Source: Mesobacillus subterraneus (lineage in GTDB: Bacteria > Bacillota > Bacilli > Bacillales > Cytobacillaceae). Taken from it: 58,555 nucleotides of DNA. The notes under the pieces are model-generated. The model ran no database searches and was not told the DNA's origin. It saw only the letters and a list, made by a program, of their open reading frames with translations. Position 1 is the stretch's first letter. Each line of letters begins with the position of its first letter. The position numbers and the translations under genes are program-made. Positions 45,055 through 55,513 of this stretch are shown piece by piece. The stretch lies in assembly GCF_003937825.1 (NCBI RefSeq), contig NZ_RSFW01000035.1, positions 1 to 58,555 of the forward strand, written 5' to 3'.

Positions 45055-46851
45055 ATGAAAATAAAACTATTTCCTGCTGCGCTGTCGCTCATGATTATGT
45101 TCAGTCTTTTTACAGGTCCTGCTTCTGCACTGGCCGCCCCGCCCAGGCAAGGCTGGGAAGAAACCATTTACGAACGGGCAGAATCATTTTCGAATTTCAT
45201 AACCGAAAAAGATGTCTTCATCACGATGAGGGATGGGGTTATTTTAGCTGCCGATGTCCACAGACCAGATGGACCAGGGCCTTTCCCCGTCATCCTCACA
45301 CAAACCCCGTATAACAAGAACGTCAGAAGCACTGAGAATCTCAATGAGTATTTCATCAAACGAGGCTATGTGCATGTCACAGTCGATGTCCGCGGAACCG
45401 GCGCTTCCCAGGGTGCCTGGGATTCATTCGGCGAGGCAGAGCAGGCCGATGGCAAGGAGCTCGTCGAATGGGCTGCAAGCCAGCAATGGAGCAATGGAAA
45501 GGTCGGCTTATATGGCTCATCCTATCGTGCCATCAACCAGCTGCTGACAGCAGCACAACAGCCTCATGGACTGGAAGCCATTTTTCCGATCGTGCCGATG
45601 GGCGATATGTACCGTGACATCCTCATGTCCGGCGGGCTAGTCAACACCGGCTTCATCCCGCTCTGGCTCGGGCTTGTAACAGGCAGCGGCCTGCTTCCGC
45701 CTTCCTACACGTTATCAGACCCAATCATGGGCACGACGGTGTTGTTAGGTCATACAGGACAACTGCTTGGCTTTCCTGTCAGCACCTTGAGCTCCGCAAT
45801 CACTGGCGGGGATTTTGCCTACGACGGTCCAGCCGCCCAGCTGCGCTCTCCACTGGCGGTTGCCGACCAGATTGAAGCTCCCGCCTTTTTCACCGGCGGA
45901 CTTCATGACCTGTTCCAGCGCGGCACACCGCTTCTTTATGAAAAATTAAAAGCGAATGGCGTCACGACCAAGCTCCTGATGGGAAACTGGACGCACGGAA
46001 ACTATGGCAGCGGCTTGCCCGCCGACAATATCCCTGCACTCGACCAGCTTGCGTTGAGATGGTTTGACCAATATCTGATGGGCATCAATACAAATATCAA
46101 TAAAATCCCTGATGTCACCCAGTATGTACTCGGCAAGGACTCCTTTGAAGTCCAGCCTGGCTGGCCTCATCAGCAAACGTCCGCTCAAAAGTTTTACCTG
46201 CGCAGCGGTAAACAATTGACGAAGGATACCCCATCCTCTATTGAGCCATCGCGCAGTATGCTTCAGCAGCCGCTGAATGGCATCTGCTCAGGCAGCACGA
46301 ACCAATGGATGGCCGGCATACCGGACGCCCTGCCATGTACGAAGGACAACCGCCTGACCGAAATGACAGAGCTCACCTATACGACAGCACCAGCCAATTC
46401 AGATCTGCGCGTTTCCGGACCGATCGCCGCTAAGATTTTTGCGAAAACAACTGCCAGAGAACTCGTCCTGTCTGTGAGGGTCACCGATGTCGCGCCAGAT
46501 GGAAGCTCCAGTGAAATCACTGCAGGCTGGCTCGCTGCCTCACACCGGGCCGTCGACGAAAGCAAGAGCCGCTTCCTCGATGGAGAGAATATCCAGCCGT
46601 GGCACCCATTCACAAGGGCAGCGGTAAAAGACGTCAACCCTTACGAAGTAATGGAGCTGGACGTTGAGATCTTCCCAAGCAATTTCGTCATCAAAGAAGG
46701 ACACAGACTCCGCGTATCTATAGGTCCAAGCGACTTCCCTCACTCCATGTCGCCAGCCCCCCAGCTGCTCAGCCAGCTTGGCGGCATAGCGACAATTTTA
46801 ACAAACTCAAAGTATCCGTCATCGATTGTGCTGCCCGTGGTGGAGGAGTGA
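45055..46851 (+). CDS. Secreted CocE/NonD-type (S15-like) hydrolase
   Basis: A 598-residue enzyme with a signal peptide ending near ASALAAPP. The alpha/beta-hydrolase part has VDVRGTGASQG, the nucleophile elbow KVGLYGSSYRAINQ, an acid in GGLHDLFQRGT and the histidine in GNWTHGN. A C-terminal jelly-roll domain (RVSIGPSDFPHS) follows. The family includes X-Pro dipeptidyl peptidases, cocaine esterase and acylases. The usual glycine after GxSYx is alanine here. ATG 45055 is 7 nt after AAGGAGG. Confidence 0.86.
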   Translation: MKIKLFPAALSLMIMFSLFTGPASALAAPPRQGWEETIYERAESFSNFITEKDVFITMRDGVILAADVHRPDGPGPFPVILTQTPYNKNVRSTENLNEYFIKRGYVHVTVDVRGTGASQGAWDSFGEAEQADGKELVEWAASQQWSNGKVGLYGSSYRAINQLLTAAQQPHGLEAIFPIVPMGDMYRDILMSGGLVNTGFIPLWLGLVTGSGLLPPSYTLSDPIMGTTVLLGHTGQLLGFPVSTLSSAITGGDFAYDGPAAQLRSPLAVADQIEAPAFFTGGLHDLFQRGTPLLYEKLKANGVTTKLLMGNWTHGNYGSGLPADNIPALDQLALRWFDQYLMGINTNINKIPDVTQYVLGKDSFEVQPGWPHQQTSAQKFYLRSGKQLTKDTPSSIEPSRSMLQQPLNGICSGSTNQWMAGIPDALPCTKDNRLTEMTELTYTTAPANSDLRVSGPIAAKIFAKTTARELVLSVRVTDVAPDGSSSEITAGWLAASHRAVDESKSRFLDGENIQPWHPFTRAAVKDVNPYEVMELDVEIFPSNFVIKEGHRLRVSIGPSDFPHSMSPAPQLLSQLGGIATILTNSKYPSSIVLPVVEE

Positions 46852-46885
46852 GTTCGGGTACTCAAACCACTACTTTTAAATCTAA

Positions 46886-46920
46886 GTAACCTGCCGTGCG
46901 CTTCGGCAGGTTATTTTATC
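46886..46920 (+). terminator. Terminator of the CocE-like gene
   Basis: TAACCTGCCG/CGGCAGGTTA stem with a 7-nt loop, then TTTTAT. Confidence 0.85.
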
Positions 46921-47002
46921 TATAAGGGTTCACTGGCTATCATCCCTTGCCAGAATTGAGGTATAAAAGTTCTAGTAAATGCAGCGCCACTTTCTTTATT
47001 GC

Positions 47003-47034
47003 ATAAAAAAACCGAAAGCAACAGCCTTCGGTTT
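47003..47034 (-). terminator. Terminator of the metallo-beta-lactamase-fold gene
   Basis: Minus-strand AACCGAAGG then CTTTCGGTT stem, followed by a T-run. Confidence 0.85.
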
Positions 47035-47896
47035 AATGCGTATTCCTGTCCACATATTTTCCATAGTCCGGGATGGCAATTGTGTCAAATTCCTGGACCA
47101 GCTTTTCCAGGCTCTCTGACAATAATTCGCCAGACATCGGCAGTCCATGCCCGGTAATGGCAACCGAAGGCTTCAATGCCTCCAGTTTAATGACTGATTC
47201 TTTGGAGGATTTCCAATCCGGTGTCAGATACCTTGGGGGTCCGCTTATTTCCAATTCCTGTGTCAATACTTTATACAGTGATTCCTGTTTGACCGTAACA
47301 AATGCGTCACCCACAATCAATGCCCGGTCTCTTTCTCTGAAGAAGGATACATGTCCTGGCGTATGTCCCGGTGTATGAATCCACTTAAATTCCGGCAAAT
47401 GCGGGATGGTTCCATCAGGAGGGAGCTGTTCAATATTATCTCCCAGGTCAATTGGTTCGTTCGGGAAATAAGGTGACATTTTCGCAACCAGTCCACCTTC
47501 AACGGTTGAATCCGGTTCAGGATAGCTCCTTTGACCTGTGAGGAACGGGATTTCTAATTCATGCGCATAAACAGGAACTTCCCAATGCTGCACTAACTCT
47601 ATAATCGCACCCACATGATCAAAATGACCATGTGTCAGAATAATCGCTTTCGGCCGGCTGTTTGCTCCAAACCGTTCTTCTGTCACCGAAATAATCTCTT
47701 CTGCTGATCCCGGCATTCCCGCATCAACTAAAACAAAATCCCCTGTTTCCGGATTTCCGACCAAATGAAGATTGACGATTTGCACAGTATAATTAAAGAG
47801 GTCTGGCAAGAGTTCCACGCCCACACCACTTCCAATAGAAGTGGCAGGTATGAATTTATAGTCACTACCATAGCTCATTTGCTTATCTATTTCCAT
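47033..47896 (-). CDS. Metallo-beta-lactamase-fold hydrolase
   Basis: A 287-residue MBL-fold enzyme with the zinc motif THGHFDHVGAI, a further histidine in HTPGHTPGHVSFF, the bridging aspartate in LIVGDAFV and the last histidine in ITGHGLPMSG. The chemistry could be thioester, lactone or phosphate ester hydrolysis; the exact substrate is not deducible. GGAGG precedes the ATG. It lies alone downstream of glmS in the same direction. Confidence 0.87.
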   Translation of the reverse strand: MEIDKQMSYGSDYKFIPATSIGSGVGVELLPDLFNYTVQIVNLHLVGNPETGDFVLVDAGMPGSAEEIISVTEERFGANSRPKAIILTHGHFDHVGAIIELVQHWEVPVYAHELEIPFLTGQRSYPEPDSTVEGGLVAKMSPYFPNEPIDLGDNIEQLPPDGTIPHLPEFKWIHTPGHTPGHVSFFRERDRALIVGDAFVTVKQESLYKVLTQELEISGPPRYLTPDWKSSKESVIKLEALKPSVAITGHGLPMSGELLSESLEKLVQEFDTIAIPDYGKYVDRNTH

Positions 47897-48042
47897 CCAA
47901 ATACCTCCGTAAAAAACTCTGTTCTATACAGAGTTATTGTCTCTCAACATGAGTAATTTATGATGGAAAAGACCTGCCAGTCTTAGTGGGGGCTTACAAG
48001 CAAACGGCAGACCTCCCGGATGCAACAATCTACCCCTTCAAT

Positions 48043-48093
48043 GTAAAAAAGGACCGGGAAGCGCAACAATTGTTACGTCTCCCAATCCTTTTC
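48043..48093 (-). terminator. Terminator of glmS
   Basis: Imperfect minus-strand stem AAAAGGATTGGGA/TCCCGGTCCTTTT with an internal AACAATTGTT palindrome in the loop, then T-run. Confidence 0.75.
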
Positions 48094-48151
48094 GATTATT
48101 TATTCTTCCAGCTGTTCAGAGGTGGTTGTGACCTTGGAAACAGCCTGTAAT

Positions 48152-49954
48152 TTATTCTACTGTAACTGATTTTGCCAGGTTCCTTGGCTTATCGACGTCA
48201 CAGTCGCGGTGCAGCGCTGCATAGTATGAGATCAACTGCAGCGGGATGACTGAGATAAGAGGTGTTAATAGGTTGTGCACTTCTGGAATGACGAAGCGGT
48301 CTTCGTCCGTTTCCAGTCCGCTCATGGAAATGATGCACGGGTTGGCTCCTCGGGCAACGACTTCTTTGACGTTTCCACGAATGCTCAAGTTGACGAATTC
48401 CTGTGTAGCAAGGGCGATGACCGGTGTGCCTTCTTCGATCAAAGCAATTGTTCCGTGCTTCAATTCTCCGCCTGCAAAGCCTTCAGCCTGGATGTACGAA
48501 ATTTCCTTAAGCTTCAATGCGCCCTCAAGGCCTACATAGAAGTCGATTCCGCGTCCGATGAAGAATGCGTTTCTTGTCACAGTCAGGTATTCGCGTGCGA
48601 TGCTTTCGAATTCTTCTTTGTCGTCGCAAAGAGCTTCCATTGCAGTCGCTACGATCCCTAATTCTTGTACAAGGTCAAAATCTACATCATGGCCAAGGCC
48701 GCGTGCTGTTACTTCAGCTAAAATCGCAAGGACAGCAAGCTGTGCTGTATATGCCTTAGTGGAAGCAACCGCAATTTCCGGGCCTGCATGAAGCAACAGT
48801 GTGTAATCTGCTTCACGGGAAAGCGTAGAACCTGGAGCATTCGTAATCGTCAATGCTTTGTAGCCCATTTCCTTCACTTGTACCAGAACCTGGCGGCTGT
48901 CAGCCGTTTCTCCGCTCTGGGAAATGAAGATGAACAATGGCTTTTCAGATAAAAGCGGCATGTTGTAGCCGAACTCGCTTGAGATGTGGACTTCAACAGG
49001 AATCTTCGCCAATTTTTCGATGAACTGCTTGCCGACAAGACCCGCGTGATAAGAAGTACCCGCAGCGATAATGTAGATGCGGTCTGCTTCTTTCATAGCC
49101 GCGACGACATCAGAGTCAATTTCAAGCGCACCTTCGCCATCCTGATAGTTCTGGATGATTTTGCGCATCACAAGCGGCTGCTCGTCGATTTCCTTGAGCA
49201 TATAGTGTGGGTATGTTCCCTTTTCGATATCGCTTGCATCAAGCTCAGCTGTGTAAGGAGCGCGTGACACCACTTCTCCTTCAAGGCTCTTGATCGTCAC
49301 TTCGTCCTTTGTGACAATGACCATTTCCTTGTCCATCAGTTCAACATATTGGCTTGTAACCTGAATCATCGCCATTGCGTCACTTGCCACAACATTGAAG
49401 TTGTCGCCAAGGCCGACAAGAAGCGGGCTCTTGTTTTTCGCCACAAAAATCGTATCTTCGTTTTGCTCATCTATAAGGGCAAGTGCATATGAACCATGTA
49501 AAAGTGTCAGCGTTTTACGGAACGCTTCTTCAAGGCTCAGACCTTCGTTAACGAACAGCTCGATCAACTGAACGATGACTTCTGTGTCTGTCTCACTTTT
49601 CAATTCAACATTCTGCAAGTACTCGCGCTTTAATAGATCGTAGTTCTCGATGACGCCATTGTGAACAAGAGTCAATCTGCCTGTTGTGCTCTGGTGAGGG
49701 TGAGCGTTCACCTTGCTTGGAGGACCGTGAGTAGCCCAGCGAGTATGGCCGATACCAGCGTTCGCCATTACATCGTTGTCCACTGCGTTGCGAAGATCCG
49801 CAATGCGTCCTTTTTCCTTAAAAACGTGAACTCCCTTTTCGTTCATGACTGCGATTCCCGCAGAATCATATCCTCTGTACTCAAGCTTTTCAAGGCCTTT
49901 TAATAAAATCTCTTTCGAGTCGTTATTTCCAATATATCCAACGATTCCACACAT
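48152..49954 (-). CDS. glmS: Glucosamine-6-phosphate synthase
   Basis: A 600-residue enzyme. The N-terminal glutaminase has the catalytic Cys2 ([12 protein letters not shown]) and [10 protein letters not shown]; the C-terminal SIS sugar-isomerase domains have [11 protein letters not shown] and end [12 protein letters not shown], as in all GlmS. It converts fructose-6-phosphate and glutamine to glucosamine-6-phosphate, first committed step to peptidoglycan. Expression is controlled by the ribozyme upstream. GlmM, next upstream, uses its product. Confidence 0.98.
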   Translation of the reverse strand: MCGIVGYIGNNDSKEILLKGLEKLEYRGYDSAGIAVMNEKGVHVFKEKGRIADLRNAVDNDVMANAGIGHTRWATHGPPSKVNAHPHQSTTGRLTLVHNGVIENYDLLKREYLQNVELKSETDTEVIVQLIELFVNEGLSLEEAFRKTLTLLHGSYALALIDEQNEDTIFVAKNKSPLLVGLGDNFNVVASDAMAMIQVTSQYVELMDKEMVIVTKDEVTIKSLEGEVVSRAPYTAELDASDIEKGTYPHYMLKEIDEQPLVMRKIIQNYQDGEGALEIDSDVVAAMKEADRIYIIAAGTSYHAGLVGKQFIEKLAKIPVEVHISSEFGYNMPLLSEKPLFIFISQSGETADSRQVLVQVKEMGYKALTITNAPGSTLSREADYTLLLHAGPEIAVASTKAYTAQLAVLAILAEVTARGLGHDVDFDLVQELGIVATAMEALCDDKEEFESIAREYLTVTRNAFFIGRGIDFYVGLEGALKLKEISYIQAEGFAGGELKHGTIALIEEGTPVIALATQEFVNLSIRGNVKEVVARGANPCIISMSGLETDEDRFVIPEVHNLLTPLISVIPLQLISYYAALHRDCDVDKPRNLAKSVTVE

Positions 49955-50055
49955 AACTTCTTTTCCTCCTGAATGACAGGGGGCAAGAAGCCTCTTAAAA
50001 ACAGGGGCAGCTTGCCCCCTTATCTCATATAATTTTATACATTAGTTTTAGCATC

Positions 50056-50202
50056 CCCATCTTTTTGTGCATTAAGTTGCCCTAATGTTTTGAAGATGGA
50101 ATTCGCGGCTGTGCTTTCAGCCGGGAGGCACCCGCCGAACATTCGATAAACCTCCACCTCGTCAACTAACCCTAATTCCGATCAAGGATTAGCCCTGGCG
50201 CT
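50056..50202 (-). ncRNA. glmS self-cleaving ribozyme riboswitch
   Basis: Minus strand: the cleavage site precedes AGCGCCAGG (between 50202 and 50201). Core elements are GTTGACGAGGTGGAGGTTTA, TCGAATGTTCGGCGGGTGCC and TCCCGGCTG, with P4 formed by CCATCTT/AAGATGG. GlcN6P acts as cofactor for cleavage, leading to mRNA decay. A further hairpin GGGGGCAAG/CTTGCCCCC lies at 49979-50019, between ribozyme and start codon. Confidence 0.95.
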
Positions 50203-50267
50203 TTAAGTTTTCCTATTTTTGAACCTCTGCCCACCTTTCCACAGATTGTTTTTACAAAAACAGGATT

Positions 50268-50296
50268 ATCATACATTATACTGATACATCCGTCAA
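50268..50296 (-). promoter_or_regulatory. Sigma-A promoter of glmS
   Basis: Minus-strand TTGACG (50296-50291), 17-nt spacer, TATGAT (50273-50268), about 60 nt upstream of the ribozyme. Confidence 0.75.
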
Positions 50297-50426
50297 TAGA
50301 AAACAAAGGAAAACAGCCTTCCCGTACATTTCCCCTTTACAGTCCGGCTAAAACTTTCCTTCCTAAATAAATATGCATAAGAGCTCCTTTATGTGCGGGA
50401 TACCCTTATGCATATTATCGTCTATC

Positions 50427-51776
50427 CTATTCTTTCAAACCCATTTCTTCTTCAACAACCGCTGCGATACGGCTTACATATTCCTCGCAAAGCTCGGCAG
50501 AAGGAGCTTCAGCCATAACACGCACCAACGGCTCTGTTCCGGATGGGCGGACAAGGATGCGGCCATTTCCGTTCATTTCCGCTTCAACCTGGTCGATCAC
50601 AGCTTTTACTTTTTCATTATCTGTAACGTGGTGCTTATCGGTCACACGGATATTTACCAATACCTGTGGGAATTTCTTCATTTCATTCGCAAGCTCGGAT
50701 AGAGGTTTCTTTGTTGCCTTCATGATATTGGCAAGCTGAAGGCCACTCAGAAGGCCATCGCCTGTTGTGTTGTAATCAAGGAAGATGATATGGCCAGATT
50801 GCTCTCCGCCGAGGTTGTAACCATTCTTCTTCATCTCTTCCACCACATAACGGTCGCCTACAGCCGTCTGGACGCTCTGGATTCCGTTAGCCTCTAAGCC
50901 TTTGTAGAAGCCAAGGTTGCTCATCACAGTGGAAACGACTGTACCCTGCTTCAACTGTCCTCTCTCGTTCATGTACTTTCCGCAGATGTACATGATCTGG
51001 TCGCCATCAACGATTTCTCCATTTTCATCGATTGCAATCAAGCGGTCGCCATCGCCATCAAATGCGAGACCCATGTCCGCTCCCTTTTCCTTGACGAATG
51101 CTGCCAATGCCTCTGGGTGGGTTGAACCAACACCGTCATTGATATTCAAGCCATTAGGCGATGCGCCCATTGTGGAAGTATCAGCATCCAGGTCAGCAAA
51201 CAAATGCGTTGCCAGCGAGGATGTCGCTCCGTGTGCACAATCCAGTGCGATATGAAGCCCTGTGAATTCCTCATCCACTGTTTGCTTCAGGAATTGGAGG
51301 TACTTCTGTCCGCCTTCAAAGTAATCGTTCACCTGTCCCAGGTCTCCGCCTACCGGACGCGGCAGCTCATCTGCTTCCATGTCCATCAATTGCTCGATTT
51401 CATTTTCCTGCTCATCAGAAAGCTTGTAGCCATCAGGGCCAAAGAACTTGATGCCATTATCGGCAACAGGGTTATGCGAGGCAGAAATCATGACACCAGC
51501 CTGTGCGCCCAGAGCCTTTGTCAAATAAGCTACACCAGGAGTAGAGATGACGCCGAGACGCATGACTTCCGCTCCGATCGATAATAGCCCCGCTACAAGA
51601 GCTCCTTCAAGCATATGTCCGGAAATACGCGTGTCACGGCCAATCAACACTTTTGGGCGGTCATGTTCTTTTGTGAGGACATACCCTCCGAAACGACCCA
51701 GCTTGAAAGCCAATTCTGGAGTCAATTCGCTGTTCGCCACACCACGAACTCCGTCAGTACCGAAATATTTACCCAT
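50427..51776 (-). CDS. glmM: Phosphoglucosamine mutase
   Basis: A 449-residue alpha-D-phosphohexomutase. The phosphoserine loop is [15 protein letters not shown], metal site [11 protein letters not shown], sugar loop GGEQSGHI and phosphate loop [11 protein letters not shown]. It converts GlcN-6-P to GlcN-1-P. It is the last gene of cdaA-cdaR-glmM; GlmM is known to bind CdaA and inhibit c-di-AMP synthesis. Confidence 0.98.
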   Translation of the reverse strand: MGKYFGTDGVRGVANSELTPELAFKLGRFGGYVLTKEHDRPKVLIGRDTRISGHMLEGALVAGLLSIGAEVMRLGVISTPGVAYLTKALGAQAGVMISASHNPVADNGIKFFGPDGYKLSDEQENEIEQLMDMEADELPRPVGGDLGQVNDYFEGGQKYLQFLKQTVDEEFTGLHIALDCAHGATSSLATHLFADLDADTSTMGASPNGLNINDGVGSTHPEALAAFVKEKGADMGLAFDGDGDRLIAIDENGEIVDGDQIMYICGKYMNERGQLKQGTVVSTVMSNLGFYKGLEANGIQSVQTAVGDRYVVEEMKKNGYNLGGEQSGHIIFLDYNTTGDGLLSGLQLANIMKATKKPLSELANEMKKFPQVLVNIRVTDKHHVTDNEKVKAVIDQVEAEMNGNGRILVRPSGTEPLVRVMAEAPSAELCEEYVSRIAAVVEEEMGLKE

Positions 51777-51813
51777 TCTTAAAATCTCTCCTTGTATGAA
51801 AAATTACAGTCAA

Positions 51814-53046
51814 TTAAGCGTCTTTTTTTGCAATCGTTACACTGGCTTTTTGCCTCACCAGTTTCCATGTAATATTTTGAGGCGCGGTCACCTTCATGTC
51901 GACCTCGTGATTTCCCTCATCCAATCCGGATACATCGATCAGGATTTTAAAATCGCCTGCAGCAAGAGGGGAAACAAGGTCATTCGGTCCCGCAACAGTT
52001 ATATTCGTCTGCCCATTGGAAGGGTTAAGGAAGCCGACTTCATAGTCATCCTCCACCCCTTCTATTTCAATCGGGATATTGGAGATTGTTTTCTCTGATT
52101 CCTTTGTGACATCGACAGATACTTTCACCAACTCAGGTGATACCTTTAAAACGCCATTTCCGATAATGACCGGGAGGGTGAGTTCCGTATCTTCATCTAT
52201 CTTGCTCAGGTCCACCTCGACCCTGACATTCTCGGTCTTTTCCAAAACATCAGGCGGCGCAAGGATTTCTGCTTCATTCGTTTCTAATTTAATGTCATTG
52301 ATTGTTACCCCGCCAGGCGGGTTTCCTTTACGGACTATATCAATCGGGACTTTTTTGCTTGAGCTTTTAACCGGAATGGTCACATCAACGGTCTGTGGAT
52401 CAATGATTACATCGAGCTTGTTCATGTCTTTGTCCAGTGCCAGTACACTTGCCTCACGCGTGATGGTATCTGTCAGTTTGCCTGATGAATTAACCGTCGC
52501 CTTGACATAAGTGATTTTATCGATCATATCCTTGGCACCTGTTATTTGCACCCTGTTCGGTTTAACTGTCGGCTTCTCGGCTATATAACCATCCTCAACA
52601 ATGTTGCCGCTGAATTCTGCATCTACCCTGAATTCTTTGGTTACCTTCTCCTGGACGGAAACGTTGGCGTAACCAGGTTCGATCGTCACCGTCAGCCGTT
52701 CGGAAATATCTTTGATGGTGATGGGTACCCGCTGTTTCCCAATTTCTGCATCTGTCAAATCAACAAACACTTCAAAGTTCCTTAATGTCTTCGCCTGCTG
52801 AACGAGGTTTTTCGGCCCCTGCAGCGTGACCGACACCGTTTCAGGCACACCTGAAACAACCAGTGTATCCGTATCATAAATCCTCTTTACCGGTACTTCT
52901 TCAACCGTCTCCACCTTTTCATCAGATGGGACACTTACATCGCCTGGCTTGCCAGGCTCGTTTTTCGGGACAGATCCGAAAAGCAAAATCGCAAGAACCA
53001 GAGCCACTGCTTTAATGAACCACGGATTATCCATCCATCTATCCAT
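51814..53046 (-). CDS. cdaR: CdaA regulatory protein CdaR (YbbR)
   Basis: A 410-residue protein with one N-terminal membrane anchor (WFIKAVALVLAILLFGSV) and four YbbR beta domains outside the cell, each with a phrase such as VDVTIPVKSSSKKVPIDIV. It modulates the cyclase CdaA. It overlaps the cdaA stop by 8 nt. Confidence 0.95.
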   Translation of the reverse strand: MDRWMDNPWFIKAVALVLAILLFGSVPKNEPGKPGDVSVPSDEKVETVEEVPVKRIYDTDTLVVSGVPETVSVTLQGPKNLVQQAKTLRNFEVFVDLTDAEIGKQRVPITIKDISERLTVTIEPGYANVSVQEKVTKEFRVDAEFSGNIVEDGYIAEKPTVKPNRVQITGAKDMIDKITYVKATVNSSGKLTDTITREASVLALDKDMNKLDVIIDPQTVDVTIPVKSSSKKVPIDIVRKGNPPGGVTINDIKLETNEAEILAPPDVLEKTENVRVEVDLSKIDEDTELTLPVIIGNGVLKVSPELVKVSVDVTKESEKTISNIPIEIEGVEDDYEVGFLNPSNGQTNITVAGPNDLVSPLAAGDFKILIDVSGLDEGNHEVDMKVTAPQNITWKLVRQKASVTIAKKDA

Positions 53047-53866
53047 TTTTCTTCCCCCTCCAATTCCAGCGGGTAGAAGCTGCCTGTTTGATTCGTGATG
53101 GTGAAATCAGCTCGGCGGTGAGCAGTTCCCTTAGCGTTTCCCCGCTCAGATCCCGGTACAGTTCACCATTCCGGGTAACAGATACATTTCCAGTCTCCTC
53201 TGACACAACAATAGTAATGCTGTCGGTCACTTCGCTGATCCCCAGCGCTGCTCTATGCCTCGTGCCCAGTTCCTTTGAGATGAACGGACTTTCGGACAAC
53301 GGCAGATAGCAAGCTGCCGCAGCAACAATATTTTTCTGTATGACCACGGCTCCATCATGAAGCGGCGTATTCGGTATAAACAGATTGATCAGCAATTCAG
53401 AGGAAAGTTTTGATTGAAGCGGAATGCCTGTTTCTATGTAATCACTCATCCCTGTTTCTCTTTCAATCGAGATCAGCGCTCCAATCCGGCGCTTGGCCAT
53501 ATAATCGGTCGCCTTGATAATGGCTTCCACCATTTTCTCCTCATCTTCATCTTCCTGCAAGCCAGACCTTGAAAAAAGCCGTCCACGGCCAAGCTGCTCG
53601 AGTGCCCGGCGCAACTCAGGCTGGAAAATGATGATGATGGCCAGAAATCCCCAGGTAAGCACTTGTTCCATCATCCAGCTGAGCGTGTTCAATCCGAAGA
53701 AATCACTGACAAACTTTACAATCAGGATGACGAAGATCCCTTTTAAAAGCTGGACAGCCTTTGTGCCCCGGATGATCGCAATCAGCTTATAAATGACGAA
53801 CCAAACCAGGAGAACGTCAACAATATTGGCCAGATATTCTATAAAGTCGAATTCCGCAAACGACAT
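53039..53866 (-). CDS. cdaA: Diadenylate cyclase CdaA
   Basis: A 275-residue protein with three N-terminal membrane helices and a DAC domain holding the catalytic DGA (NTPLHDGAVVIQ) and RHR (LGTRHRAALGIS) motifs. It makes c-di-AMP from ATP, an essential second messenger for potassium and turgor control. It heads the cdaA-cdaR-glmM operon. Confidence 0.97.
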   Translation of the reverse strand: MSFAEFDFIEYLANIVDVLLVWFVIYKLIAIIRGTKAVQLLKGIFVILIVKFVSDFFGLNTLSWMMEQVLTWGFLAIIIIFQPELRRALEQLGRGRLFSRSGLQEDEDEEKMVEAIIKATDYMAKRRIGALISIERETGMSDYIETGIPLQSKLSSELLINLFIPNTPLHDGAVVIQKNIVAAAACYLPLSESPFISKELGTRHRAALGISEVTDSITIVVSEETGNVSVTRNGELYRDLSGETLRELLTAELISPSRIKQAASTRWNWRGKKNG

Positions 53867-54047
53867 TGCACTTCCTCCAATAGTTTAGTAAGGCTTTTCC
53901 GCAACTGTAAAGGATGCGGGAGAGCCCTTTTATAAAAAATATAAAAAGCAAAAGTCACTCTGCCTATAATTGAATATAACTTTTTCATTATAACATAAGC
54001 CTGTTCAAACTAATAATGATACAGGCCACTTTAAAAAACAGCCATTC

Positions 54048-54686
54048 CTATTGGAATGACTGTTCCTTCTCATCATGATCAAAAAGGTTGGCTGTGTTCT
54101 TGACAGTCTTTTTGATATGATACCAGATCCACTCGAACACTTCATTGACTTCTGTTATTTCTCCTGTGACATTCCCCGCTGAGGCCATATACTTCTCTCC
54201 GTTGATGACGGTAACATTCCCCTGGACCTCTCCCTCGATCTTCACCTTGCCGTTCCGGACAACGACATCACCCTTGACGACCTCACCCTCAGGCACGATG
54301 ACTGTATCGTTTTCCACGATCAGGTTAGGCTGTTTGGAGACCGAAAACTGATGGTCTTCGTTCCAGGTAGTAAGAATGCTGCCTGCCATTAATGCCAGGA
54401 AAAGCGAGGCTGCCGTCAGCAGCGGATGGCTTCGGAACCAGCGCTGGACGCCTGTTCGTTTCTTTTCCTTCGGCAAGCCTGCCATCACCTTTGATGTAAA
54501 ATCATCGGGTGCATGGATATGGGAGGTACTTTGCACAAGAGCGATCGCCTTATTCAGTTCCCTGAAGTATTCCTGGCAATCTGTACAGCTTTGCAGATGT
54601 TCTCTTAATATCTTCTCGTGCTCCTCCGTAATTTCATCGTCTAGGTATTCATGCATATAGTCTATTAATTGTTCGGGACATTTCAT
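54048..54686 (-). CDS. rsiW: Anti-sigma-W factor RsiW
   Basis: A 212-residue protein. The N-terminal zinc anti-sigma domain has HLQSCTDCQEYF preceded by a histidine (HEKILREH). One membrane helix (HPLLTAASLFLALMAGSIL) follows near residue 90, and the exterior part carries repeated VVRNGKVKIEGEVQGNVTV-like beta turns. Regulated proteolysis by PrsW and RasP releases SigW. GAGGTGA precedes the ATG, 16 nt after sigW. Confidence 0.93.
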   Translation of the reverse strand: MKCPEQLIDYMHEYLDDEITEEHEKILREHLQSCTDCQEYFRELNKAIALVQSTSHIHAPDDFTSKVMAGLPKEKKRTGVQRWFRSHPLLTAASLFLALMAGSILTTWNEDHQFSVSKQPNLIVENDTVIVPEGEVVKGDVVVRNGKVKIEGEVQGNVTVINGEKYMASAGNVTGEITEVNEVFEWIWYHIKKTVKNTANLFDHDEKEQSFQ

Positions 54687-54702
54687 TTACGTTCACCTCA
54701 CC

Positions 54703-55266
54703 TTATACGTGTCGCAGCTGCTGCCTTAAGGCTTCTCTTCCACGATGGATTCTTGTCTTTACCGTGCCAAGCGGGAGATCGAGTATTTCGCTGATCTCAT
54801 TCAAACTGAGCTCCTCAATATACTTTAATACGATGACCGACCTGTATTTATCGGGTAGTTTCGAAATTTCTTTTTGAATCGTGTCCTGCAACTCAAGACT
54901 TTCTACTTCGTCCTCTGGCAATGGAGTTTCAGAAGGAACCTGTGAATACATTGTCAGCCCCTCAGTTCCAGGCACCTCCGCATCAAGGAAATAATCTGGT
55001 TTCTTCTTGCGGATTCTGTCAATGCATAGATTTGTAGCTATTCTATACAGCCATGTTGAAAACTTCAAGTTCTGATTGAAGCTGTTGATATTGATATATG
55101 CACGGATAAAGGCTTCCTGTGCAATATCCTCTGCCTCATGCCGATTCCCAAGCATACGGTAGCAAAGCTGGAATACCTTGTCCTTGTATACCTCGACAAT
55201 TTCTCCATAGGCATTCTGGTCTCCCTTGATTACCTGTTTTATTCTGTGTTTTACGATCGTTTCCAT
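54703..55266 (-). CDS. sigW: ECF sigma factor SigW
   Basis: A 187-residue ECF sigma factor: region 2 AEDIAQEAFIRAYININSF and FSTWLYRIATNLCIDRIRKK, region 4 LSLNEISEILDLPLGTVKTR. It controls resistance to cell-envelope antimicrobials. An autoregulatory promoter is visible upstream. Confidence 0.96.
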   Translation of the reverse strand: METIVKHRIKQVIKGDQNAYGEIVEVYKDKVFQLCYRMLGNRHEAEDIAQEAFIRAYININSFNQNLKFSTWLYRIATNLCIDRIRKKKPDYFLDAEVPGTEGLTMYSQVPSETPLPEDEVESLELQDTIQKEISKLPDKYRSVIVLKYIEELSLNEISEILDLPLGTVKTRIHRGREALRQQLRHV

Positions 55267-55302
55267 TAATTTTACCTCCGCGCTTTATGCGGCTAATCGA
55301 TA

Positions 55303-55329
55303 TACGAATCGATTCCGGAAAAGGTTTCG
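55303..55329 (-). promoter_or_regulatory. Sigma-W autoregulatory promoter
   Basis: Minus-strand CGAAACCTTTT (-35 starting 55329) and CGTA (-10, 55306-55303) with 17 nt between GAAAC and CGTA, close to the sigma-W consensus. Confidence 0.82.
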
Positions 55330-55461
55330 TTTTTATGATAAAAATCTTTACAATATATGTATCTGACACAATCCTGCTAAAACTGACGTGTTTTTCATGT
55401 CATGCGAAAAAAGTCGATAAGTTAATTTTAACAAATTATTCCCATATTGGTTTAAAAAGTT

Positions 55462-55489
55462 TTGGACAGGGGTAAAAATAGACTATATT
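55462..55489 (+). promoter_or_regulatory. Probable sigma-A promoter of the Spo0E-like gene
   Basis: TTGGAC (55462-55467), 16-nt spacer and TATATT (55484-55489), 25 nt before the ORF start. Confidence 0.55.
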
Positions 55490-55513
55490 CATTGAAAGCG
55501 AGGCAAATTTTTT

